NCBI GenBank assembly: GCA_002432425.1
Contig: DJEL01000034.1
Coordinates: 1 to 31,304, forward strand
DNA length: 31,304 bases
Reading direction: 5' to 3'
Origin: Lachnospiraceae bacterium UBA5899
Lineage (GTDB): Bacteria; Bacillota; Clostridia; Lachnospirales; Lachnospiraceae
Shown here: one piece after another, positions 7,415-15,115 of the stretch
Layout of the letters: every line of letters starts with the position of its first letter
Position numbering within the stretch: the stretch's first letter is position 1
The notes under the pieces: model-generated
Databases searched by the model: none
What the model was told of the DNA's origin: nothing
What the model saw: the letters and a program-made list of their open reading frames with translations, nothing else
Translations under genes and position numbers: made by a program

Positions 7415-9122
7415 AAACAGGTATCATAAAGAGCAGTGGGCTGCTTTGTGCCACATGAAAGGACCGGCGCTTGTCATAGCCGGTCCCGGAAGCGGCAAAA
7501 CCACGACGCTGCTGGGAAGGATTTCCTTTCTCATACAGGAAAAACACATTCCGCCGTCGCAGATTTTAGTCATTACTTATACAAAGGAAGCGGTTGCTTC
7601 CATGCAGAAACGGTTTCTTACGGAAAATCCGGAAGGTGCTTCGGTAACATTCGGAACGTTTCATGCCATATTCTATCATATTCTGAAAACAGAGTATTCG
7701 TTGCAGACAGACTGTCTGTTATCCACGCAGGAGAAAAAATCTTACCTGCTTCCCATTTTGAAAAAATACGAAATTGATATTCGGCTTGCAGAGGAAATGC
7801 TGTATTTTATTACCATGCGCAAAAACGGGGAAAAGACGGCACAAAAGCTTTCTCTTTCTGTAGAGGAAGAGAAAAAAGAGGCTGTGTTCCGGGAGTATAT
7901 TGCCGTAACGAGAAAAAACGGCAGGATTGATTTTGAAGATATGCTTCTTTTAACCAGAAGGCTGTTCCGGGAAAGAGAGGACATTCTGGAAAAATGGCGG
8001 GAACGGTTCCGATATATTCTGGTGGACGAATTTCAGGACACCAACCGCATCCAGTACGAACTGTTGCGGATGCTGGCTGCCCCGGACAATCATATTTTTG
8101 CGGTAGGGGACGATGACCAGTCCATTTACGGATTTCGGGGTGCAACACCTGCCATTCTGAAGCGGTTTCTTACGGATTATCCGACGGCGGAAACGTATTA
8201 TCTGCAGAATAATTACCGTTCCGGGAAGGAAATTGTGGAGCTGGCAAGCCGGATTATTTCCGAAAACAAGGACAGGCTTTTGAAAAAGCCGGCGGCTATG
8301 AAAGAAGATACCGGAGATATCCGTATCGCAGCTTTTACGGAAGTCATGGAGGAATACCGGTATTTTGCGGAAAGAATACGAAACATAAAAGAAGAAAACG
8401 AAAATCTTAATTATGGGGATTTTGCAATCCTTTGCCGGACCAACCGGGAGGCGGAAAATGTCAGGGCAATGCTTGGCAAAGAAAACATTCCCTGCGCCTG
8501 CCGGAAGGGAAAGGAAGAAACGGAGGAAGGAAAAGAAGATATGCTGGCGTACATTAGGCTTTCGGAAGGAAGGGGCAGCAGGGCAGATTTTCTACGGATT
8601 ATGAATAAGCCGGACAGAGGACTGAGCCGGGTTTGTATCCCGGGGGAAGATGTGGATTTTATCCGTATGGAACGGTGGTGTCTGGAACTAAAGGATGAGG
8701 CAGGCACCGGAAAAATCAGGACGCTTCGTAAGCAGCTTCAGACCTTACGGAAAATGCCGGAAGAACTAAAAATATCCTATATTCAAAAGGGAATAGGATA
8801 TGAAAGATGCATGGAGAAAAAGCCGCCGGATACCGGGAATGACGGCGTGCAGGTGCTTACCATGCATGCGGCAAAGGGACTGGAATTTTATTATGTTGGC
8901 ATTCCCAACGTGCAGGAAGGGCGCATTCCTTATGGGAAAATACTTTCCGGGGAGCAGGAGGAAGAGGAGCGAAGGCTTTTTTTTGTGGCGGTTACGAGAG
9001 CGAAAAAAGTCCTGGACATCCTGTACCTGAAAGGCACGAAAGAACGTCCGGGACTTCTTTCACGATTTTTAAGAAACGAAGTTTATTCTTCGGAAGGGTC
9101 TACCAGTTCGTCAAATTCCTGA
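7407..9122 (+). CDS. UvrD/PcrA-like superfamily 1A DNA helicase
   Basis: ATP-dependent 3'-5' DNA helicase. All core motifs are present: Walker A AGPGSGKTTTL near residues 26-36, Ia TYTKEA, the FGTFHAIFY segment, II VDEFQDTNRIQ, III GDDDQSIYGFRGA, IV NNYRS, V TMHAAKGLEF, VI ERRLFFVAVTRAKK. At about 571 residues it is much shorter than PcrA/UvrD (~720), with reduced sequence between motifs IV and V (2B region) and no long C-terminal tail. It starts inside gltX (overlap 8 nt); the ATG at 7407 is the first ATG, but TTG at 7401 lies better placed for AAGGA at 7386-7390. The last 40 bp run antisense into the DUF1292 gene and encode a Ser-rich tail. Repair or recombination role likely; the exact member is unknown. 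Confidence 0.88.
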   Translation: MYKNRYHKEQWAALCHMKGPALVIAGPGSGKTTTLLGRISFLIQEKHIPPSQILVITYTKEAVASMQKRFLTENPEGASVTFGTFHAIFYHILKTEYSLQTDCLLSTQEKKSYLLPILKKYEIDIRLAEEMLYFITMRKNGEKTAQKLSLSVEEEKKEAVFREYIAVTRKNGRIDFEDMLLLTRRLFREREDILEKWRERFRYILVDEFQDTNRIQYELLRMLAAPDNHIFAVGDDDQSIYGFRGATPAILKRFLTDYPTAETYYLQNNYRSGKEIVELASRIISENKDRLLKKPAAMKEDTGDIRIAAFTEVMEEYRYFAERIRNIKEENENLNYGDFAILCRTNREAENVRAMLGKENIPCACRKGKEETEEGKEDMLAYIRLSEGRGSRADFLRIMNKPDRGLSRVCIPGEDVDFIRMERWCLELKDEAGTGKIRTLRKQLQTLRKMPEELKISYIQKGIGYERCMEKKPPDTGNDGVQVLTMHAAKGLEFYYVGIPNVQEGRIPYGKILSGEQEEEERRLFFVAVTRAKKVLDILYLKGTKERPGLLSRFLRNEVYSSEGSTSSSNS

Positions 9123-9403
9123 TCGTCTAAATATTCGTCGAAAGCATCGGAAACCTTTTCGTATTCTTCATCGCTTTCGATATAAATGAGCTCGGGCTCT
9201 GCATTGGCATCATCGGGGTCTTCCTTGTAGCCGTAGAACCAGACTTCTCCGTCTTCGTTTTCTCCGTTCTCATCCAGGGGGAGAAGCACGATATAATCCT
9301 TGTCCTCCACTGTCAGGATTGTGATGACAGCGCATTCTACTTCGCCGTCGTCAAGCTCTAAAGTGACGGTCATTTCTTCCTCTGCAAAATTATTATCAGC
9401 CAT
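9083..9403 (-). CDS. DUF1292 domain protein (YrzB-like)
   Basis: A small, very acidic cytosolic protein of 106 residues. The pattern VTLELDDGEVECAVITILTVEDKDYIVLLPLD...GEVWFYGY, then IESDEEYEKVSDAFDEYLDD, is the DUF1292 family signature. YrzB-type proteins are widespread in Firmicutes and have no settled function; in many genomes they sit near ruvX (yrrK). Here it stands alone, transcribed toward the helicase gene and overlapping its 3' end by 40 bp. A good sigma-A promoter (9431-9459) and AAAGGA before the ATG support expression. Confidence 0.88.
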   Translation of the reverse strand: MADNNFAEEEMTVTLELDDGEVECAVITILTVEDKDYIVLLPLDENGENEDGEVWFYGYKEDPDDANAEPELIYIESDEEYEKVSDAFDEYLDDQEFDELVDPSEE

Positions 9404-9430
9404 AGGGGTATCCTTTCTGTTTTTTTCTTT

Positions 9431-9459
9431 ATTATAGCTTTTCCCACAAATTCTGTAAA
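9431..9459 (-). promoter_or_regulatory. Sigma-A promoter of the DUF1292 gene
   Basis: Read on the minus strand: -35 TTTACA (9454-9459), 17-nt spacer, -10 TATAAT (9431-9436). It lies 28 nt upstream of the ATG at 9403. Confidence 0.75.
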
Positions 9460-9495
9460 TATATTTTTATTTAGTAGCAATGACCAAAGAAACTG

Positions 9496-9504
9496 TGTTA
9501 TAAT
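9496..9504 (+). promoter_or_regulatory. Extended -10 promoter upstream of the GH13-like gene
   Basis: TGTTATAAT is an extended -10 (TGn plus consensus TATAAT). No good -35 is visible 17 nt upstream. It lies about 67 nt before the TTG start at 9571 and is arranged back-to-back with the DUF1292 promoter. Confidence 0.5.
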
Positions 9505-9570
9505 GCTTAAAGTGGTTATGCAAACGAAACTTACAGAGCATACATAATCGGAAAGCGACAGGTAACCAAT

Positions 9571-11472
9571 TTGACAATATGCGTAAAGAGAGGAGTTCCC
9601 TACCCGTTGGGGGCTCACAGAATAAAAGATACCGTTTATTTTTCCTATATTACGGAAAAAGAAGAAGCAGGAGTTATCCTGTATGACACCACCGGACGGC
9701 AGGAAAAACTCCGCATTGCCTTTCCCACGGATTATGCCGTTGGGACAATACGCTGCATGGCTGTGGAAGGGCTTCCCGCAAAAGATGTGATTTACAGCTT
9801 TTATGAAGGTACAAAGGCGGTTACGGATGAGAGGGGCAGATGCTTCTTAAACTGCCGTAAATACGGAGAAGAGGCGGAAAACGAACTGCTTCCCGCGGTG
9901 CTTTCTTACCGGGAATATGACTGGGAGGACGATAGATTTCCCAAGCTTGCCTATGAGGACAGCATTGTTTACTGTATGCATGTGAGAGGATTTACCAGAC
10001 ATGCTTCTTCCGGCGTAAAGGGGAAGGGCACCTTCCTCGGCATTCAGGAAAAAATTCCGTATCTGAAGGAACTGGGTGTGACGACCCTGGAGCTGCAGCC
10101 GGTTTACGAATTTCCCGAGATAGAAATCTTAAAGACCACAGAAAGCATTCATCTGGATGCAGAGGAAAAAAGACCGGAACGGCTGCATTACTGGGGCTAC
10201 ACCAAGGGCTGCTACTACAGTCCGAAAAGTGCATATGCCTACAGCAGGGATGCGGCAACGGAGTTAAAAAATCTGATAAAAGAGCTTCATAAAAACAACA
10301 TGGAGGTTATTCTGCAGTTTTATTTTACGCAGGATATTTTAAGCACGGAAATAGCGGAGATTTTACGGTTCTGGGTGATGGAATACCATGTGGACGGGTT
10401 CCACTTAAAGGGGAAAAACATTGCCCCTGCCCTGTTATCCTTAGAGCCGGCGTTAGCTGCCAGCAAGCTCTGGTATTACGGCTTCCCGGACAGGGAGATA
10501 AAAGGCGGCAGACGGTTTTTGGCAGAATATAAAGATGATTTCCGTAATGACGCCAGAAGATTCTTAAAGGGCGATGAGGGCATGATTCCCGTCATGATGC
10601 AGTATTTCAGAGCCAATTCCCCTTACAGGGGCGTGATTAACTATCTGACAAATTACGATGGTTTTACCCTTATGGACCTGGTTTCCTACGACAGGAAGCA
10701 CAACGAAGACAACAACGAAAACAATCAGGACGGTACGGACAGCAACTTCAGCTGGAACTGCGGACAGGAAGGCCCCAGCAGGAAGAAAACAATCGTTTCC
10801 CTGCGTCTGCAGCAGATTAAAAATGCCCTGCTCATGCTTTTCTTAGCGCAGGGCACGCCCCTTATTTTCATGGGAGATGAATTCGGAAACTCCCAGAAGG
10901 GCAACAACAATCCCTATTGTCAGGATAACGATACCACTTGGTTAAACTGGAAAAATTTAAACAGCAACAAAGAGATTTTTTCTTTTGCGAAAAAACTGAT
11001 TGCTTTCCGTAAAGAGCATGGGGAGCTGCATCAGAAAATGCCCCTGCGTATGATGGATTACAAGTCCTGCGGTTACCCGGATTTATCCTATCACGGAGAA
11101 TTCCCGTGGAAGCCGGATACCACGGCATACAGCAGACAGCTCGGCATGATGTACTGCGGCAGATACGGCGTGGAAGAGAAGGAAAAACAGGAGGAATTCC
11201 TGTATGTGACCTACAATCTCCACTGGGAACCCCATGAATTTGCCCTGCCCAGGCTGCCGAAGGACAAGAAGTGGAAAGAGGTTCTGTCATCTGTAAGCCT
11301 TGCGCGGAAAGAGGCGCAGAAGATTGCAGGCAAAGAGGCGGCAGAAGAGAGTAAAAAGGATATGGCGGCAGCTGCAGGAAAGGATGCGGACAGCCGGGAT
11401 AAGAACGGACAGGATACGGTTTCCGTACAAATTCCGCCTCGCTGCATATGCGTTTTCTGTTCCGAGGCATAA
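9571..11472 (+). CDS. GlgX/isoamylase-like GH13 family protein lacking catalytic residues (putative pseudoenzyme)
   Basis: 633 residues resembling glycogen-debranching enzyme GlgX: an N-terminal CBM48-like beta domain, a (beta/alpha)8 region (VYCMHVRGFTRH, YLKELGVTTLELQPVYEF, HYWGYTKGCYYSPKSAY) and a typical FMGDEFGNSQKGNNNPYC followed by WLNW. The four GH13 regions are degraded: region I (DVVYNH) reads LQFYFTQ; region II reads VDGFHLK, with K280 at the nucleophile Asp and H278 at the invariant Arg; region III reads KLWYYGF, with Y303 at the acid/base Glu; region IV keeps D363 but has Y362 for His. Hydrolysis is therefore unlikely; glycan binding or a regulatory role is possible. The C-terminus is extended by a Lys/Ala/Glu-rich stretch (about 575-620). 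The start is TTG with a weak AGG; no in-frame ATG fits better. Confidence 0.8.
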   Translation: MTICVKRGVPYPLGAHRIKDTVYFSYITEKEEAGVILYDTTGRQEKLRIAFPTDYAVGTIRCMAVEGLPAKDVIYSFYEGTKAVTDERGRCFLNCRKYGEEAENELLPAVLSYREYDWEDDRFPKLAYEDSIVYCMHVRGFTRHASSGVKGKGTFLGIQEKIPYLKELGVTTLELQPVYEFPEIEILKTTESIHLDAEEKRPERLHYWGYTKGCYYSPKSAYAYSRDAATELKNLIKELHKNNMEVILQFYFTQDILSTEIAEILRFWVMEYHVDGFHLKGKNIAPALLSLEPALAASKLWYYGFPDREIKGGRRFLAEYKDDFRNDARRFLKGDEGMIPVMMQYFRANSPYRGVINYLTNYDGFTLMDLVSYDRKHNEDNNENNQDGTDSNFSWNCGQEGPSRKKTIVSLRLQQIKNALLMLFLAQGTPLIFMGDEFGNSQKGNNNPYCQDNDTTWLNWKNLNSNKEIFSFAKKLIAFRKEHGELHQKMPLRMMDYKSCGYPDLSYHGEFPWKPDTTAYSRQLGMMYCGRYGVEEKEKQEEFLYVTYNLHWEPHEFALPRLPKDKKWKEVLSSVSLARKEAQKIAGKEAAEESKKDMAAAAGKDADSRDKNGQDTVSVQIPPRCICVFCSEA

Positions 11473-11516
11473 GCACACAGGAACGAACAGCGGTATCCGG
11501 AGGAGAGTATTAAAAA

Positions 11517-12050
11517 ATGCATGCACTTGCACATTTTAAGACGATAACATATCACAAATATCTGGTGATGAAGGGCTGTTTTGCGGTTGGGATCTACAAG
11601 CAGGGGCTCCTGCACGATATGTCCAAATACAGTCCCACGGAATTTTGGGTGGGAGCCATTTATTATCAGGGGGACAGAAGCCCCAACAATGCGGAACGTG
11701 AGCACAGGGGGTATTCCTCTTCCTGGCTGCATCACAAGGGACGTAACAAGCATCATTACGAATATTGGGTAGATTATGCCAGAAGTGAGACAGGACACGT
11801 TACAGAGCCTGTCAGGATGCCCAGAAGGTATGTGGCGGAAATGGTCATGGACAGGATTGCCGCCAGCAAGGTATACCTGAAGGATAAATACACGGACGAT
11901 GCCGCCCTGCAGTATTATCTGGCGGGAATTGACGGCATGATGATGCATCCTTCCACCAAGAAGCATCTGGAGAAGCTGCTCCGCATGCTGGCAAAGGAAG
12001 GAGAGGCAAAGACCTTTGCCTATATTAAAAACGTTTATTTAAAGAAGTAA
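11517..12050 (+). CDS. DUF5662 family protein
   Basis: A 177-residue soluble protein. It begins with HFKTITYHKYLVMKGCFAVG and has LLHDMSKYSPTEF and a His-rich block WLHHKGRNKHHYEYW, then RYVAEMVMDRIAASKVY and a terminal helix ending KHLEKLLRML. The conserved HD plus HHxGxNxHHxxYW residues suggest metal binding, perhaps a divergent HD-type fold. I recognise this as a DUF5662-type family common in Clostridia; its function is unknown. GGAGGAGAG precedes the ATG. It lies 44 nt after the GH13-like gene on the same strand and probably shares its transcript. Confidence 0.75.
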   Translation: MHALAHFKTITYHKYLVMKGCFAVGIYKQGLLHDMSKYSPTEFWVGAIYYQGDRSPNNAEREHRGYSSSWLHHKGRNKHHYEYWVDYARSETGHVTEPVRMPRRYVAEMVMDRIAASKVYLKDKYTDDAALQYYLAGIDGMMMHPSTKKHLEKLLRMLAKEGEAKTFAYIKNVYLKK

Positions 12051-12111
12051 AAAGGCACCATTCCGGGATAAAAGAATATACTACACTAAAGAATGTGAAA
12101 AAGAGATTTCT

Positions 12112-12510
12112 ATGTGTAATGTAATTATTCTGTTTCTTTTATTCTGCAGCGGCTGCGGAAATAGTTCCGGCGGAAATTCCGGTAATAACGGACGCTTCGG
12201 CTGTGGATGCAGCAACAGCAGCAATTCCACCTGCGGATGTAGCAACAACAACTCTTGCAATGGCAATAACAATTCTTCCTGTGGCAGTGACAACAGACGC
12301 AGCATGACCAGTTGCGGCAATGACAATAGTCAGGGCGGGGACAGTGTAATCCAGACAAGAAGTGCAGACTGCGGATGTGACAGGGACAGAGACAGGGACC
12401 GCGATTGGGACAGAGACAGGGACAGGGACAGGGATTCTTCCATGACACCTCCGCCCTGGGTAAGAAGTAATTATTCCAACGGCGACACCTGCAGTTGTAC
12501 AGAGCAGTAG
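12112..12510 (+). CDS. Unknown Cys/Asn/Gly/Ser-rich protein with an Asp-Arg repeat
   Basis: I do not recognise this 132-residue protein. It opens with a short hydrophobic segment (MCNVIILFLLFCSGCG, possibly an anchor or signal; 'FCSGC' is not a clean lipobox). A region rich in Asn, Ser, Gly and regularly spaced Cys follows (CGCSNS, TCGCSNNNSCNG, SSCGSDN), then 19 residues of nearly perfect Asp-Arg alternation, and a tail with PPPWVRSNYSN and CSC. At least 14 Cys are present. The start has only a weak AAGAGA site. A strong terminator at 12522-12571 immediately follows the stop, supporting a real transcription unit. A spore-surface or metal-binding role is possible but is a guess. Confidence 0.55.
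   Translation: MCNVIILFLLFCSGCGNSSGGNSGNNGRFGCGCSNSSNSTCGCSNNNSCNGNNNSSCGSDNRRSMTSCGNDNSQGGDSVIQTRSADCGCDRDRDRDRDWDRDRDRDRDSSMTPPPWVRSNYSNGDTCSCTEQ
12379..12435 (+). repeat. Hexanucleotide repeat GACAGG/GACAGA encoding (Asp-Arg)n
   Basis: Fifty-seven bases made of gac-agg or gac-aga units, interrupted once by cgc-gat-tgg. They encode nine Asp-Arg or Asp-Trp pairs plus a final Asp. Such an in-frame tandem repeat is prone to length change by slippage without shifting frame. Confidence 0.85.
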
Positions 12511-12521
12511 CAGAAAATAAG

Positions 12522-12571
12522 AAAACTGTTGATGGAAAATAAGCATTTTATTGGAAATCAGCAGTTTTTTT
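12522..12571 (+). terminator. Rho-independent terminator after the Cys-rich gene
   Basis: AAAACTG.TGAT (12522-12533) pairs with ATCA.CAGTTTT, with further internal AAAATA/TATTTT-like pairing, and ends in TTTTTTTA. It begins 11 nt after the stop codon at 12510. Confidence 0.75.
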
Positions 12572-12590
12572 ATTTATTTGTCAAAATTGC

Positions 12591-12619
12591 TGGAAATTTT
12601 CAAAAAAATCGTTTATAAT
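12591..12619 (+). promoter_or_regulatory. Promoter of the CheX-like/CheY-like pair
   Basis: A consensus -10 TATAAT (12614-12619) has a 4-of-6 -35 TGGAAA (12591-12596) at a 17-nt spacing. It is AT-rich, about 48 nt before the ATG at 12668, and just downstream of the preceding terminator. Confidence 0.55.
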
Positions 12620-12667
12620 TTTAAAAAATGTCCAATAAGACTTCTTAGCGAGGAAGGAGAAAAAGGT

Positions 12668-13558
12668 ATGGTTGAAAATATACTGGGAAATTATCTTGTA
12701 AAAACGGGGAAAATTACAGATGAACAGTTACAGACTGTTATTCAGAAAGAGGACGAAACTCGTGTAAAAATGGGACTTCTGGCTGTATCCGAAGGAATTC
12801 TTACCATTGAACAGGCAGATTACATAAACGGACTGCAGGCGACCATGGACAAGCGCTTCGGTGACATTGCCGTAGAAAAGGGATTTTTAACAGAGGACCA
12901 GATTTCCAATCTGCTAAAGAAACAGGGAAATGCTTATCTTACCTTTGCACAGACACTGGTAAATGAAAATCTGTTAAGCATGCAGGAACTCGAAAATATG
13001 CTGGACGGCTTCCGGGAAGAGTATGGATTTACCAAATCCGATATGGAGGATTTAAGAAGCGATGAACCGGAGAGAATTGTACCGCTCTTTTTACCGCCGG
13101 AAGCTCTGTGCTTCAAGGAAATCGCGGGCGTTATGGTGAGAACCCTTATCCGCTGCGTGGACAAGCATGTATATCTTGACAAAGCGGAATGCACCGATTT
13201 GTTACAGATTAAGAAAGCTGTTATCCAGAAGATGGAAGCATTCTCCGCTCCCGTAGAAGGCTTAAAGGAACTGGAAACCGGCTTTGCGGAAGAGAACGGC
13301 GGATTGTTTACTATGACAGCTTCCTTCTGCAAGGCAGATGATTTAACCGATGAAGATATGTTGGACGGCGCCGGTGAAATGTTAAACTGTATCAACGGTA
13401 TGTATGTTACCGGTTTAAGCAGAAATGGTGTGGAATGTGAACTGCTTCCTCCCGTTTTAATGGACAAGGAAACCGAACTGCAGGATGTTATGATTTGCAA
13501 AATTCCGGTTTGCCTGCATAACAAAAAATGCGAATTCGTTATGATTGGACGTAAATAG
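12668..13558 (+). CDS. Four-repeat (MshEN/GspE-N-like) protein fused to a CheX-like domain
   Basis: A 296-residue cytosolic protein. Residues 6-121 hold four tandem repeats of exactly 29 residues starting at L6, M35, F64 and F93, with consensus hG..hV..GhLT.eQ....h..q; repeat 3 reads FGDIAVEKGFLTEDQISNLL. This pattern resembles the N-terminal module of GspE/MshE ATPases, which in MshE binds cyclic di-GMP. Residues ~145-296 look like a CheX/CheC-type domain: DGAGEMLNCINGMYVTG holds a candidate ExxN phosphatase motif (E237, N240). CheX dephosphorylates CheY-P, and a CheY-like gene follows 12 nt downstream, so a phosphatase/receiver pair is inferred. AAGGAG before the ATG at 12668 fixes the start; an in-frame upstream ATG at 12551 lies next to the terminator. 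Confidence 0.7.
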   Translation: MVENILGNYLVKTGKITDEQLQTVIQKEDETRVKMGLLAVSEGILTIEQADYINGLQATMDKRFGDIAVEKGFLTEDQISNLLKKQGNAYLTFAQTLVNENLLSMQELENMLDGFREEYGFTKSDMEDLRSDEPERIVPLFLPPEALCFKEIAGVMVRTLIRCVDKHVYLDKAECTDLLQIKKAVIQKMEAFSAPVEGLKELETGFAEENGGLFTMTASFCKADDLTDEDMLDGAGEMLNCINGMYVTGLSRNGVECELLPPVLMDKETELQDVMICKIPVCLHNKKCEFVMIGRK

Positions 13559-13570
13559 GAGGAGAGAGAT

Positions 13571-13930
13571 ATGGCAAAGATTTTACTGGTAGATGATTCT
13601 AAAATGTCCAGAAAAATGCTTCGCACCATTTTAGAAGGTATGGGACATGAAATAGTAGGAGAGGCTGCTGACGGTGTCGAAGGCCTGAATTTATACAAGG
13701 AGCTGCATCCCGATATCACCACCATGGACATTACCATGCCGCAGATGGACGGTATTGCCTGCTTAAAGGAAATCAAAGAGTTTGATGCGGATGCCAAGGT
13801 TATCATGATTACCGCAGCAGGTCAGTCCGGCAAACTGATGGAAGCGCTAAAACTGGGAGCAAAAGAATTTATCTGCAAGCCTTATGAGCCGGAGCAGATT
13901 ATCAACGCCATCAAGGAAGTGGAGAACTAA
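13571..13930 (+). CDS. CheY-like single-domain response regulator
   Basis: A 119-residue receiver domain with no output domain. Expected residues are all present: the acidic pair in LLVDDSKMSR, the phospho-acceptor Asp in TTMDITMPQMDG, Thr in MITAAGQ, and Lys in FICKPYEPEQI. It follows the CheX-like gene by 12 nt with GGAGGAGAG as ribosome binding site, so the two are co-transcribed. It may act by binding a flagellar switch or another partner. No kinase, CheA or flagellar gene is nearby, so its input is unknown. Confidence 0.9.
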   Translation: MAKILLVDDSKMSRKMLRTILEGMGHEIVGEAADGVEGLNLYKELHPDITTMDITMPQMDGIACLKEIKEFDADAKVIMITAAGQSGKLMEALKLGAKEFICKPYEPEQIINAIKEVEN

Positions 13931-13951
13931 GCATCAAAAAATTAAATACCG

Positions 13952-13995
13952 AAAAAACGAGCTGTTGTAGAGTTTCTTACAGCAGCTCGTTTTGA
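13952..13995. terminator. Bidirectional terminator between cheY-like and potD
   Basis: AAAACGAGCTG (13954-13964) pairs with CAGCTCGTTTT (13983-13993), extended by TGTA/TACA. T-runs lie at both ends (TTTT on plus; TTTTTT on minus). It serves the rightward receiver gene and the leftward pot operon. Confidence 0.88.
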
Positions 13996-14022
13996 TTTAC
14001 CGGTTTAAGCCGGATAACAATT

Positions 14023-15084
14023 TTATTTGGATTTGATTTCTTTCCACAGGTCGTTGTAGAGGGTATCGGCATCGTCACCTAAGTAGGAGAAGGTTTCCAG
14101 ACCGTCATACTGGGATAAATCCGGGAAAGCAATCTTGGAATTGCGGATGTCGTCGTCCTCGATTAAAGCCTGGGCAGCCGTATTGGGGGTGGAGTAGGTG
14201 ATGTAGTCGAAGTTCAGTAAGGCGATGTCGCCGCGGCACATAAAGTCGATGAACTTTTCGGCATTTTCCACGTTTCCCGCATTCTTGGGAATAACCCAGC
14301 TGTCAATCCAGACATTGGTGCCCTCTTCGGGAATGACATATTCAAGGTCGGGGTTCTCACGCTGTGTATAGATGGCTTCACCGGAGTAAATAACACCGAG
14401 AGCGGCTTCGTTTCCAATCATTTTATCTCTGACCTGGTCGATGACATATGCCTGTACCAGAGGCTTCTGCTGGATTAACAAATCCTTTGCCTCGTTTAAT
14501 TCGACTTCATCCGTGCTGTTCATGGAGTAGCCGAGAGATTTTAAGCCAACCATGAAAAGGTCTCTGACGGAGTCCTGCATGAGAATGCTGTCGGCATATT
14601 TTTCATCCCAGAGAATGGACCAGCTTGTAACCGGTTCATCCACCATGGTCCTGTTGTAAAGAATACCGACGGTGCCCCAGCAGTAGGGTACGGCATAACG
14701 GTTGCCGGGGTCAAAGGCTTCGGACTGCTCATAATACTGGGCGCCGATGTTTGCCTTGGCATTGGGAATGTTGTCCCAGTTTAATTCCTGCAGCAGGTCA
14801 TTATCAATCATTTTCTGAATCATGTAATCGGAAGGACATACCACATCGTAGTTGGAAGCACCGGCTTCTACCTTGGGATACATGGTTTCGTTGGTATCAA
14901 ACTCATCGTAGATGACCTGGATACCGGTTTCCTTTTCAAACATGTCTAAGGTGTTAGGGTCAATGTATTCGCCCCAGTTGTACACATAGACTTTTCCGTT
15001 GGGATATTTGTTTGCAGAGCCGCAGCCGGATAACAGAGCGGCAGTCATGCAGGTGCAAAGTCCCAGAGCAATCAGTTTTTTCAT
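14023..15084 (-). CDS. potD: Spermidine/putrescine ABC transporter substrate-binding lipoprotein
   Basis: Extracellular polyamine-binding lipoprotein of 353 residues. The signal peptide has the lipobox LLSGC (lipidated Cys near residue 21). The mature part matches PotD/PotF proteins: VYVYNWGEYIDPNTLDMFEKETGIQV, YDEFDTNETMYPKV, YDVVCPSDYMI, a central YAVPYCWGTVGILYN and WIDSWVIPKNAGNVENAEKFIDFM. AGGAGG stands before the ATG. It is the last gene of potABCD, 31 nt after potC, and ends at the shared terminator. The polyamine actually bound cannot be decided from this reading. Confidence 0.95.
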   Translation of the reverse strand: MKKLIALGLCTCMTAALLSGCGSANKYPNGKVYVYNWGEYIDPNTLDMFEKETGIQVIYDEFDTNETMYPKVEAGASNYDVVCPSDYMIQKMIDNDLLQELNWDNIPNAKANIGAQYYEQSEAFDPGNRYAVPYCWGTVGILYNRTMVDEPVTSWSILWDEKYADSILMQDSVRDLFMVGLKSLGYSMNSTDEVELNEAKDLLIQQKPLVQAYVIDQVRDKMIGNEAALGVIYSGEAIYTQRENPDLEYVIPEEGTNVWIDSWVIPKNAGNVENAEKFIDFMCRGDIALLNFDYITYSTPNTAAQALIEDDDIRNSKIAFPDLSQYDGLETFSYLGDDADTLYNDLWKEIKSK

Positions 15085-15115
15085 AATTGCACTCCTCCTG
15101 TCGTGTAAAATAAAA

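Noticed and set aside
12081..12546. Minus-strand frames rich in Leu/Cys/Val opposite the Cys-rich gene
   Set aside because: Low-complexity shadows caused by the repeat composition; the plus-strand frame alone is followed by a properly placed terminator.
12934..13806. 290-codon minus-strand frame over the CheX/CheY genes
   Set aside because: Both plus-strand genes have clear motifs and ribosome binding sites; the antisense frame spans both and has no recognisable domain.
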